Assembly: GCA_031213475.1 (NCBI GenBank)
Contig: JARUPZ010000026.1
Location: forward strand, 512,501-576,500
Source of the DNA: Nereocystis luetkeana
Taxonomy: Eukaryota; Sar; Phaeophyceae; Laminariales; Laminariaceae
Direction: 5' to 3'
DNA length: 64,000 nt
Shown here: one piece after another, positions 1 to 10,900 of the stretch
Numbering within the stretch: position 1 is the stretch's first letter
Layout: each line of letters begins with the position of its first letter
The notes under the pieces: model-generated
What the model was told of the DNA's origin: nothing
Databases searched by the model: none
Seen by the model: only the letters and a program-made list of their open reading frames with translations
Translations under genes and position numbers: made by a program

Positions 1-790
1 CCATCTGGGCAACGTTGCGTGTCTGGATGCTCCAGTGCCTGCCTTTCGTCTTTTCTTTCTCCCCCGCCCGTGATTATCGCTTTTTTGTGACTTCTTTTTA
101 TTTTCATTTTTCTTTCATTCCCGTTTGTACCTCTTTGTGTCTTTGTTAGTATGGTCCGTTTTGCCTTTTTTTTAGTTTTGCTATCTGCTTTTGTTTTTAT
201 TTTGTTTTGTTTTTTTTGCCTCGCTTCATCTTCTTTTTCAGGTTTTTGTCTGCTATTAATAGTTTCCTTTTTGCTTCCCTGGTGTCCGCAGTGAGTGGTG
301 GAGTGCGTATGCTTGTTTTTTGTTTCTGCCTCTGTTTTGCTTGAGGTATTTCTTCCACTCCAGAGTTATTGGAGCCTGTCCTGCGACCACGGACTGCATT
401 GTATTGTGAGTCAATGTGAGAACAACAACAACAACTGGATACGACAGGCACCACATACACATTGTATGAAAAAGAGAAACAAAAGGAAAAAAAATAGACA
501 AAAAATCGAAAAAGAAAAAGGAAGAACAAAAAAAGAAAAAATAGAAGAAACGGTAGTAGTCATACCTGGTGCGTATTTGACCGATAAGCACTTGATGAAC
601 GCTAAGGCCAAGAAAGCAGAAAAGCAGAAAAGTAGAAGGCTTGACCGACCCCCGATCCCTCCTTGTACGCAGCAGCTCCCGCTTGGTACGCTGGTTCCAT
701 ACTTACCCTGATCCCACACCTGACCAAAGATTGGGCACGTACGCATTGGATTATCATTTTGACACCTGGTCCAGTAGCCCAACCACTAAT
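1..790. repeat. T-rich then A-rich repeat debris (R5 fragments)
   Basis: The first 300 bases are T-rich; bases 430-620 are A-rich and resemble the middle and tail of the R5 family (a stretch like actggatacgacaggcacc followed by an A-rich run). The opposite base bias of the two halves suggests two R5 fragments in opposite orientation. Reading frames here are low-complexity (phenylalanine- or lysine-rich) and I do not call a gene. Confidence 0.4.
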
Positions 791-797
791 AATGAAG

Positions 798-885
798 ATA
801 GAACCGCAGTCCCGATTTGGGGACAAACTACATAAAATTTGAGTGGATTGTCCCCAAAATGAGACTGCAGTTCTAAAAGGGTTAA
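798..885. mobile_element. TTAA palindromic MITE, copy 1
   Basis: This is an ~88-bp near-perfect palindrome. The arms read GAACCGCAGTCCCG...GGGGACAAA and return as TTTGTCCCC...CTGCAGTTCTAAAAGGG. It ends in TTAA on the right; the left TTAA has decayed. Terminal CCC/GGG next to TTAA is the piggyBac-superfamily signature. It has no coding capacity, so it is non-autonomous. Confidence 0.85.
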
Positions 886-893
886 CTTGACCC

Positions 894-980
894 TGAGGCG
901 TTCTACGATAGAGGTTCACTCTAATTATTCTGAGGCTCCTCACTTACGGAGCTCCATACGACCTCTTCCGAAAACTGACT
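894..980 (+). mobile_element. Truncated ~250-bp inverted-repeat element (left end)
   Basis: It begins with the terminal repeat GAGGCGTTCTACGATAGAGG and continues with the same sub-terminal sequence as the copy at 32557-32808, then stops at the start of an oppositely oriented copy at 981. Confidence 0.65.
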
Positions 981-1244
981 GACGCGTTCCACGATAGAGG
1001 TAGCACAATTCCGCCAAAACGTCTTCTCAATGAAGCCGTCCTTCACCCAAAATCGCTGGAATGCCAATCATGTTTTTTTTTAAAAGGCATTTTATTACCT
1101 GGGCCGTGGGATTATTCATCGGGATGCAAGAAGTTTTTGCTGAAGTCAGTTTTCGTGTGAGGTACATACATGTGATGGAGCTCCTCGAGTGATGAGCCTC
1201 AGAAAATTAGGGTGAACCTCTATTATTTATTGTAGAACGCCTCG
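981..1244 (-). mobile_element. ~250-bp inverted-repeat element, copy 1
   Basis: The terminal inverted repeat CGTTCCACGATAGAGG at the left matches the reverse complement of CCTCTATTATTTATTGTAGAACGCCTC at the right. The interior matches the copies at 28876-29121 (same orientation) and 32557-32808 (opposite). There is no reading frame for a transposase; it is a non-autonomous DNA element of unassigned superfamily. Confidence 0.75.
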
Positions 1245-1417
1245 ACTTCAGCAAAAATCTAAATGTATCGCGGCGAATAATCCCATTGCCCGAGTCTACA
1301 AAACGTTTTTTTTTCGAAATCAAGATTGACATCCCGACGATTTCGGGTCAAGGAACCCCGTCTTTCAGAAACAAAATAGCGGAAATGTGCTATCTCTATG
1401 AATATCGTAGAACGGGT

Positions 1418-1510
1418 CCCTTTTGAGAACCGCAGTCCCTTTTTGGGGACAAACTGCTTGAAGTTTGAGTGATTTGTCCCCAGAATGGGACTGCAGTTTC
1501 AAAAGGGTTA
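1418..1510. mobile_element. TTAA palindromic MITE, copy 2
   Basis: It has the same palindromic structure as the copy at 798-885, with CCCTTTTGAGAACCGCAGTC on the left and its inverted partner on the right. The outer TTAA has mutated to TTAT on the right. Confidence 0.8.
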
Positions 1511-1534
1511 TCGAAGTATGGCGTCGACGACGAC

Positions 1535-1680
1535 AGTACATGGGTCGTTGGGCGTGGGTTCGAATCTCACGTCCACCCTGTCCACGGTGAAAGCGCTTCT
1601 TAATGAAAAGTGGGTTTCCACAACATGCACCTGGTATGTCAAGTATCTGATAGAAGAACTCTCTTCTTCCTGGGCCCCCA
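1535..1680 (+). repeat. Possible tRNA-derived SINE fragment
   Basis: A good RNA polymerase III B box (GGTTCGAATCTCAC, at about 1557) lies ~20 bases after an A-box-like stretch. No tRNA cloverleaf can be closed around it and no second copy is in the window, so the SINE label is tentative. Confidence 0.3.
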
Positions 1681-2069
1681 GATATTGTCAAGAACATCTG
1701 AATAGACACGTCCGCCCTCATACGAAGACCGAGGACCCCTCCGTTCTGTAAAGAAAGGAAGGAGACATGTTACAGCAGTATATCGGGTGGGCGATGGGTA
1801 GTAAACCTTTTACCAGTAAGTAGGCAACACTCTAAGACGATAATATTATTATAATAAACCAACGCCCCTCGACTTAAATTTGATTCCTCGTACCTCGAAG
1901 AACATTGTTAGCCAGCAGCAAGTAACGTTAGTGTTGTTGCATCTTGTGTTGTTGTCATTCTCCCTGATAACTGGGTACGAAGCGTTGCTGGCTGTTGGTC
2001 AGCCGATCCTGTGATGGCTCTTAGGGTGGGTATGGCTAGCGTCCAGTCTGTGCGTATGTGGGTTTCATA

Positions 2070-2640
2070 TCGAACCGTAATATCTACCCGTCTACATCCA
2101 GAACGAACAGTGTCAGTGATTATTCTTCAATCCGATATAGAGCGATCGATGCAGGCTCTGTGGCCACAAGACTACGCCACAGAGATAGATAGAATACATC
2201 GTTATTATGTGCAGTAAGCAGAGCAGACGCAACTGCTGCAATGCTTCTTGTCGTCGTACGACAGATACGACATACTTCGAAGTGCACATTCCATGAAAGA
2301 GAAGAAAACGAAGCCATCATACTGGATACATCAGACACATTCCATGAAACACAGAAAAAAAAAGAAACGAAAACCAAAACAGAATGGGGGGAAAAAAAAA
2401 ACGTGCCCCGACGCAGTAAGACTAAGAACCAAGAGAAATAGCAGGCCAACCCGGAGCACAATCAGGAACAAACAAACAAAACAAAACGCAACGTCCAGGT
2501 AGCCGTCGCCCTTTATCTTTGTGGTACGAATACTGATACCACAACTACCTATCCGTCGTTCCGGTACCTTGGTATCCTACCTACCTGCCGTCTCCGTCAA
2601 GCTTTCGTTAACTATGCCCAAGCCTCAGGTAGGATGCGCA
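2070..2640 (+). repeat. R5 interspersed repeat, copy A
   Basis: It shares with 7461-8125 the order: polypyrimidine/TCTACCCGTC head, a stretch around CTACGCCACAGAGATA, an A-rich lysine-like middle, then a tail ending around CTGCCGTCTCCGTC. No terminal repeat or target duplication is clear, and there is no convincing gene inside. The following 2,640-3,585 holds a C-rich low-complexity stretch (with a run of about 18 C near 2986) and nothing I recognise. Confidence 0.6.
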
Positions 2641-3587
2641 AAACCATACCAAACAAGCAAGGAAGGCATCCGCCCACGCTTCAAGGTTCCTGTCAAGGGG
2701 GCAATGCCGAAGAAAGACAAAAGCAACAGCAGTTGGAAAATCACGGATGATCTAAGCGCAAAAAAAAAAGAATGAAAACTAAAGAAGGCCACGTTCGAAC
2801 AGCAGCTGTGGCGGCACGAGTAGTAATCGTAGCATGGCCATGTTCCACTTACAGTTTGGTCGGGTGCCTTGCTACCTCGTCTACCGTCTCCTTTTTACTT
2901 TCGTCCACCACGGTTTCCCTTTTACTAGTCCTGTTGTCCCCCCTCCCCCCGTTTCCTTGGTCGGGTCTCCTTCCACCCCTCCTGCCCCCCCCCCCCCCCC
3001 CGCCCATTAACTTGGTCGGGCTTTCTTTCACTCGTCCCGTTGCCCCCCCCTCCCCCCATTTCCTTGGGCACCACGGTGGATGTGCGGCGCTGGTTCTCAG
3101 CTGTGCCTCATCCTCGTGCCACCTCAACATGAACCGTTCGGCTGTTTCAAGGACCCCAAGGTTCCACTCTCCGGTCATTTTTGCTTCGGTGAACCATCAC
3201 ACGGCCTCAGCTTCAAACACCAAGGGGGGTTGTTCGGTTGACCCTTCTCTGGCTAGGCACTCACTAAGATCTTCGACTACTCATCGATGCCAAAAGTCGT
3301 CAAGTAAGTGTTCACCTGGTCTCAGGTTCTCCCCGCTAGCCCTCGTCCCAAACATTATTACCCGGGCAGAAAAAAACGATCCTTGTTTCGCCGTGCCATG
3401 CCCTCCGCAAAATAAATCAAAACTGTAACCGTTGATGACTCGAAACGGATCAAATCTAGCCGTTTGGGTTTTATGTCTACTGTTAGTTAGTTACATATGC
3501 ACTACCTACCACTGCGGTGAGGGAACTACAGCTTTTAAAAAACTTCTTTTTTTTCAACCTCCGACGGAGTAGTAAAACTTGAGCTTG

Positions 3588-3685
3588 ACCCTTTTAGAAC
3601 CGCAGTCCCATTTTGGGAACAAATAGCTCAAATTCTAAGTAATTTGTCCCCAAAACGGGACTGACTGCGGTCCTAAAAGGGTTAA
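3588..3685. mobile_element. TTAA palindromic MITE, copy 3
   Basis: Left arm ACCCTTTTAGAACCGCAGTC and right arm CTGCGGTCCTAAAAGGGTTAA are inverted copies. A 4-base duplication (GACT) sits in the right arm. The right TTAA is intact. Confidence 0.85.
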
Positions 3686-3837
3686 GCTCACCACACTTCC
3701 ACGTTCGACGTTCTCGTGTCGTGTGTCAATTTAACGTATAGCTCCCGTTGCAACTTCAGCACAGGCTGCGGTTGCTACTGGCGCTTAGGCACGTTGACCC
3801 GACCTGACCCTGAGCGGGGCAAGTGCGGTGGAGATAG

Positions 3838-3867
3838 CTACCCGGGAGAGTCATCTCTCCCGGGTAG
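3838..3867. other. Perfect 13-bp hairpin
   Basis: CTACCCGGGAGAG is followed by a TCAT loop and then its exact reverse complement CTCTCCCGGGTAG. It lies ~750 bp upstream of the gene 1 start codon. It could be a regulatory hairpin, a very small MITE relic or a terminator-like fold; the sequence does not decide. Confidence 0.6.
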
Positions 3868-4619
3868 TGTGGGGCTTGCGCGAGCCCACCCACTAACAAA
3901 CCGAGGCTGTGATATGCCTTCCCGCCGGACTTGGTCCAGTTACGGTCCACCTTACTTACCCGTTCGGGCGCTGGTCCCCAGAAAACGCTTCATAAATATA
4001 TATACCAGGTTTTAATTTAAATATATATCATCTCTCGAATCGGGAAAAAAAGGTATAATTCTCGAAAAGAAAAAAAACGTCCGTTTTATCATGAAGCGAG
4101 CTCGATGGACGAAACCGGTTACGACTGCAGGATCAGGTCGTGTTCCCACTCCCATCTGCCAGGGGCACTCGGCGCTCCGACTTGCCTAAAAACGTTTCTG
4201 CCAATCACCCGAAAACATTAGATCGTCAACGGTCAGTCCACACTGGTTCCAAGTTGATTTCGTCCCCAGGAAGAGTTCCAAGTTTTACGGTTACGAACGC
4301 ACGACCTACGATAAATATCCAGGCCCGACGACAACGATGTTCCTGCGTTTCGCCGTACGTATTCCCACGGTTGCTTACGGCCGCCGGGTCACCTTCTAAG
4401 AAGCACACGGCATTCTTACTAGTAGTAGTATGAGACTACAGGGGCGTGACGGAATAGAGACCGCACGCTGTCGCATCCTCTTTTAATTTCGATAATTTCT
4501 ATTTATTTCGGCGTTGGTACCCCTCACCCCCACTCCTCCACCCGACCACCGCACCAGCAGGACACTATTATTTCTGAAGTTTTTAACGCAACGTTTGGTA
4601 GAGAACATAGTGCCCGTGC

Positions 4620-4985
4620 ATGCGTGCTGCTGCAGCGTTAGCGGGATGGTTGGCCCTATCGGGTTCGGCGCTCCTCCCTTTTGTAGGTGCGCGTTTCGTT
4701 GAAACCGTCGATGATCTAGCTGAACCGCTCCCGGAAGACCCGGGACGGCACTTAGCCGTAGTAGTCCCAGTTTATCGGGGCGACCTCTCTCGAGCGGTGT
4801 CATCCCTGGAGCGATGGCCATCCTTGTGTTCGCCCTTGACGGAGAAAAACGCCGACCTCGTCCTGTACTACGCGGAGGGGGAGGAAGATGCTCCTGCCGT
4901 GACTGCCGCCGTGGAAACCATCCGCGAGACTGCAGGCCACTGTTTCGCGGAAACGCGCCTTGTCTACGCTCACCTTAGCGACGAG
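4620..4985 (+). CDS. Gene 1 exon 1: signal peptide and first half of the N-terminal GT-like domain
   Basis: The ATG at 4620 opens MRAAAALAGWLALSGSALLP, a classic signal peptide with likely cleavage after FVGA. The domain start, LAVVVPVYRGDLSRAVSSL, has the beta-strand and loop layout seen at the nucleotide-binding edge of GT-A enzymes. The exon ends in phase 0 at GACGAG/GTAAGA. The chain continues directly with EDVYPKGPSVMFF of exon 2, completing one fold across an 8.6-kb intron. Confidence 0.85.
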
Positions 4986-7900
4986 GTAAGAAACGTGTTT
5001 ATTTCGTACGCATGCATGCATGTGTTTGGGTGTTGTTTACATTAAATCGTTGTGGATACACGTCGAAGTCCGTCCCGCGCATTTCGTCTGTCGTACTGCT
5101 ATCGCCCACATAGCTACGCGCTACGACGTATACATACATGCAAATATATATGTTGCCGTTATACCGGTGCCTATGGGTGCCTTTGATGTCTACTTTCTGC
5201 CCGACCGAGTGTGAAGGCAAATACCGCAACATACCTAAGATGCATCCTGGCTTTCGTCACCTCGGATCTGAGTTTGGCCTATCTATGAGGTATATCAAAC
5301 AGGATGAACAGAGAAAAAAAAAGATCGAATACATTAAAAACGAATTGACAAAAACAAATGGTGTCAGCAGTAGTAAGTAGTAGCAACAGCAAGAAGAGAG
5401 CTTCTTCGAGCAAAAATATCGGCGGCGTGCGAAATTACCACAGCCAAACCCGCGGTTGCATCCCGCCAGTTACATCCCGGAAGTCACGCCCGTCCGCCGT
5501 AACCGCTTCAGGGAACCACTCCCGGTTTGGGGGCTGTACTCACTTGGAATTAGAGTTCACAGGTTTCGGCAATGATGCGAGAGGCATACGCCGTAGTCTG
5601 AATAGTTTTAGTCTGCTAAAGTGCTGTACCAGGTAGGTGTGTAACTGAAACAAAGGAAAAAAAAGGCAAAGGTCATTCGTAGAGTGAAACAGAAACAAGA
5701 ATAGAACGGTTCAGTGCAGTAGTAACACAGGGATAAGCCGTTGGCTTCATGCCACCGACAAATCATGTACGGTACCTGAAATGTCTCGAAACGTCTACTT
5801 TGGTTCATGTTACTGATAAATATTACTACAGATAACCGTCATTCAATTATCAACAGGCTGCTGTTATTAATAGGAGTATTAATAGCGTGTTTGTGTGTGT
5901 TCTTCACATTAAGCCGTTCTTTCTACCCGTCGGCATCCAGCACAACCAGTGCTCGTGCCCATTCTTGTTCAATCGTAGAAGAGATACGTACAAGTTCCGT
6001 AGTGGGCAGTCCCGCGATTTGTTACCTAAAGTTATACTTCGTACGCATGTAGGAGCCCCACTTGTCGGTGTATGGATCGGTAGTACCCACAGGTATCATA
6101 CCATCGTACGATACTGTAAGGGGTCTCGTATGCGACACGTGATCATATTTCGGGAGTTGACGGCTCATGATTGATACCAGGTAGTTCGTGAGCGCTTCTG
6201 GTCAGCGAGGAACGCCACTCGACATCCCCTAAAATACCTCGTAGATTCTCAGAGGCTAATATGCGCAACGTCGGTCATAACAACAAGCCGCGAGCCCTCC
6301 ACGTAGCCAAGCTTAGGCATTGTTAACATGCTGCCTTTGCACTGCTGTTTGCGGGGGCGAATAAATGTTCTGCGAAGGGGGCTTGCCACTTTTTCGAGGA
6401 GATTGCGTATGGGTGGCCGCTATACCACTATACCTATCCTGTGCGCGTTCTTCGTCTCGTAGCGTTTTAAGCGGGAAGTGTCGTGCTTTCCAGCCGGATG
6501 TGTTCCTTTTCTTGAAATATGTGCCCGTCTTTTCCTAGGGCTTCAGCACCTTTCTTTGTGTCACCACCGGCTCCTAGATTTGGGAGTTAAAATGTGAAAA
6601 CAACATCATCAGCTTTGTACGAGAAGAGAAAGTAAGACCCAACGAACGATTGGATGGAATTCGTATCGATATCCACTCACTGCGTTCTTATCCTGGAGAC
6701 AAGTTCTGTGGGCATAACAGATGTTAAACGTTGTAACGCAGCACTGCTGTAAGCAGACTAGACGATGCAATGCCGTATCGTTGTACTAGATACGACAGCC
6801 GTGACATCGATGTGACAGCAGTAGTACGGAGCAAAACAATGTTGCGTTGAACTCGAGCAAAATGAACGAAACAAACAGAGAAAAACATCAGGAAATGTAC
6901 CAAAGAAAATATACGATGTACTTTTTTCTCTTCTATTTTTATCCTCCGGCGGATTGGTAAACATAAATCTTAACCCCTTTAGGACCGCAGTCCCGTTTTG
7001 GGTATAAACTACTTGAAATTTGACTGGTTTGTCCCCAAAGCGAGACTGCGGTTTTAAAAGGTACTATTCTTGTATCTTTTTTTTTGTTTCTTTCGATTTT
7101 TCCCTCTTTCGTAGAATGCGCAGGTCGGGCCTGTCATATCAAACTCGATGGCATATTACTTGATACGAGTAATGTAGTATATCTGCGTCGGAGTTGAGTG
7201 ATTATTACCCTTACAGAGCTTCTACCCATGCTATCTAGGATTGAAGAATCGGCACTGACTGGTTGCCCTGGATATCGACGGGTATGTACGAGAAAGAAGA
7301 CTATGTCTGCTGTGTGTTTGTGTGGTACAGTAAAAGCAAGGTAAGTGAAAAGCTCTGTTTCTGTTTGTATGTGTTCCTTCACATTCAACCGTTCTTTCCA
7401 CGCAGCACACCCGATTTCCGTGACGATTGTTCAATGAATGAGATATCGTATTATGAGCTCTGTGTGTGTGTTCTTCACACTAAACCGTTCTTTCTACCCG
7501 TCGACATCCAGCACAACCAGTGTCCGTGCCGATTCTTCAATCCTAGAAGAGATACAAGTTCTGTGGTCACAAAGCTACGCCACAGAGATACTACGTTGCC
7601 ACGTGTGCAGTGTGCACTGCAGTGGGCAATGCAAAGCCATGTCATCATACTAGATACGAAGGGCCCGACATACGCAATCTATGAAATAGTGAAACGAAAA
7701 GAAACAATCAAAAATAAACAAAAACAAGGTAGACAAATCGAAAGAGAAAAAGAAGAAAAATGAAAGCAAAATCTAAGAGAAACAATCTGTCGTCCCCCCC
7801 CCCCCCCGCAGGCGAGGTGGCCAACACTTGAAACAGAACGAGCTGGAGAACAGAAAGAAAAAGAAAAGAAAATAAGAAAAAAACACCACTGCTTGTAAAC

Positions 7901-10900
7901 AGAGTAAGACAAAGAACCAAGGAAAAAAGAAAAGTAACAAGGAAAAATAACAAAGGGGAAATAACAGGCAGACCAAAGCCCAAAGCACCTTCCAGGTGGC
8001 GGCAGCAGCTTGTGGTACGAGTAGTATAGCCAGGTTCTCCTTGCTAATCCGCCTGGTACCTTGCTACCCAGACTGCCGTCTCCGCCCTGCGTTTTTCAAC
8101 TATGCCTAGCCCCTTGGCGTCAGACAATACGAAACGAGCAGAGCAGGTTCGTCTTCCAACCTGTTGTGCTTGTGATAGAACAGAAGCAGTGTGGGTGCCT
8201 GCTCTCCACGAGAAATCGTTTATTCTACCGGGGGCAACGGCAGCAGTAAAAGAGTAGACAATGATGCAATGCGGTGTTATCGTACGGGATTCGACGTGGA
8301 CGACAAACAAACACATAATAATGAGTGTGTGTATTCTCCGACATGGACGACAAACACATCATGAGTGTGTGCATTCTCCGCACACTCAGTGAGCTGATTG
8401 TTCAATCCTACAGAGGTAGGTGCTGTTTCTTCAGCCCGTTCTGTATCGTCTGCCACATCCTCGTCTACGCCGGGGGGGGGGCATAACACTTTTTCCTGTT
8501 TATTTTTTTCTCGATTAGCTTTCTTCCGTGGAATGTGTAAACCGTGCCTGTCGCATCCCGTACGATGGCATGGCATCGCATTTTCTAGTCTGCTGTACTA
8601 TCTGACTTACTGTATTATGTAGTATCTCTTGTGGGGTAGTTATGTGACCACAGAGCTTGTATCTCTCTATTTACGACTAGAATTGAACAATCGGCACGGA
8701 CACGGGTTGTGCTGGATGTCGACGAGTAGAAAAAGCACAGTCCCAGTATCAATCATAAAAAAGAAAAATGATGTGTGTTTGTGTGGAATGCCTCGAGTAC
8801 GGTAGGAAGAAGGCTCTATGTATTCTGGTTGTTGTGTACCAGGTATGTTGTTCACATTTAACTGTCATTCTACCCTGTCGGCGCCCAGTACACACCCAGT
8901 TTCCATGAATATTGTTCAATCCAAGATAAATATGATAAGCTCTGTGGTCACAAAACTACAGCAAGCAGCAGCGTGTGTGTTCTGCGCATCCAACCGTTCT
9001 GTCTACCAAGCGATATTATGTCATTTTGCAGAAACAAGTACACTTCTACAGGATGCAATATCATGTTATTCTTATTTCTCTTGCCATCCGACAATGTGAA
9101 GCATGATCTTCAACATGGATCACTCATAACTTTAGTAGTATCGTACGGGATACGACTGGCACGATACATGCACCACTTCTTTTTTATGTGTCAGCAACTT
9201 CAGTGAGCTGATTCTTCAATCGCAGAGAGAGATGTATCGATTCTTCTCCAGATCGATCTGTCTTGTGTGTGTGTTCTTCACACTAAACCGTTCTTTCTAC
9301 CCGTCGACATCCAGCACAACCAGTGTCCGTGCCGATTTTTCAATCCTAGAAGAGATACAAGTTCTGTGGTCACAAAGCTACGCCACAGAGATACTACGTT
9401 GCCATGTGTGCAGTGTGCACTGCAGTGGGCAATGCAAAGCCATGTCATCATACTAGATACGACAGGCCCGACATACGCAATATATGAAATAGCGAAACGA
9501 AAAGAAACAATCAAAGAGAAAACAAAAACAAGGTAGACAAATCGAAAGAGAATAAGAAGAAAAAGTGTCAACAGTCATTCGTTTGATTATTTTCTCCTTG
9601 TTATTCGATTTGGTATTATTCAATACGTACCAGGTATATATATATATATATAGTTCGAACGTTCGTCTCTCCTTTATAGAATGTGTACGTCGTTCCCGTC
9701 TGTATGCAGTACGATGACACGACGTTCCATGTCGTCTACTCTGCCTACTCAACTGGAGAACAATGTATTATACTAAATTTATTGAGGCGTTGTTCTTGAC
9801 GACAGAGCTTTTTTTTTGTACGTATCTCTCTAGGAGTGAAGAAGCGGCACGGACTGTTTGCGCTTGCTTGATATCGACGACTATTATTAAAAATAGAAAG
9901 AGCGGTTTGAAGGGAAGGGCACACGCAGAGACGTAAGTTCAGTCTTCACAAACTTGGTGGTACACAGATATACTATGAATAACACCGTGGATTGTTTTGC
10001 AGTGTGTGTGTTCTTCACTTTGCACCGTTCTTTCTACCGATCGACATCCGGCCCCACCAGTATCCGTGCCGATTCTTTGATCTTACGTAGATAGAACTTT
10101 TTTCCTTGGTTCTTTGTCGCACTCTGTTTACAAGCAGTGGTGTTTCTTCTTATTATTATTGTTTTTGTTTCTTTTTTTTCCAGCTCGTCCTTTTTCAAGT
10201 GTTGGCCACCTCGCCTGCGGGGGGGGGGGCACGACAGATTGTTTCTCTTAGATTTTGCTTTCATTTTTCTTCTTTTTCTTTTTCGATTTGTCTACCTTGT
10301 TTTTGTTTTCTCTTCGATTGTTTCTTTTCGTTTCGCTGTTTCATATATTGCGTATGTCGGGCCTGTCGTATCTAGTATGATGACATGGCTTTGCATTGCC
10401 CACTGCAGTGCCCACTGCACACGTGGCAACGTAGTAGTATCTCTGTGGCGTAGCCTTGTGACCACACAACTTGTATCTCTTCTAGGATTGAAGAATCGGC
10501 ACGGACACTGGTTGTGCTGAATGTCGACGGGTAGAAAGAACGGTATAATGTGAAGAACACAACACACAGATAGAAGCTCATCTCTGGGGTCACAAAACTT
10601 CGACTCAAAAATACCACATACATGTTTTTGACGTACATAATTCATCGAACTGGATTTTTATACGACAGGGCACGACCTACATATTCTAAAAACGAGGGTA
10701 AAATCGAACGAAACTAAGAAGATACCAAAAGTGTACCAGGTATTAAAAATGAGAATCCCAGAGTAGTAGCAGACACTGAAATAAATGTCATGTTGTCGTA
10801 CTGACTACGACAGGCACGGACATATTTGTTCGAATAGTAGAGTGGAATGCAGTGCAATGGGGAAGGGTCTAAAGGAACAAAGAAAACCTAATGGAACCGA

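Noticed and set aside
2772-3428. 218-codon frame rich in proline, serine and leucine
   Set aside because: It is driven by C and CT runs, has no domain or signal of constraint, and overlaps an open frame on the other strand.
7461-10570. Long terminal repeats or terminal inverted repeats of one 3.1-kb transposon
   Set aside because: Single R5 copies occur elsewhere and no transposase or other element gene lies between the arms.
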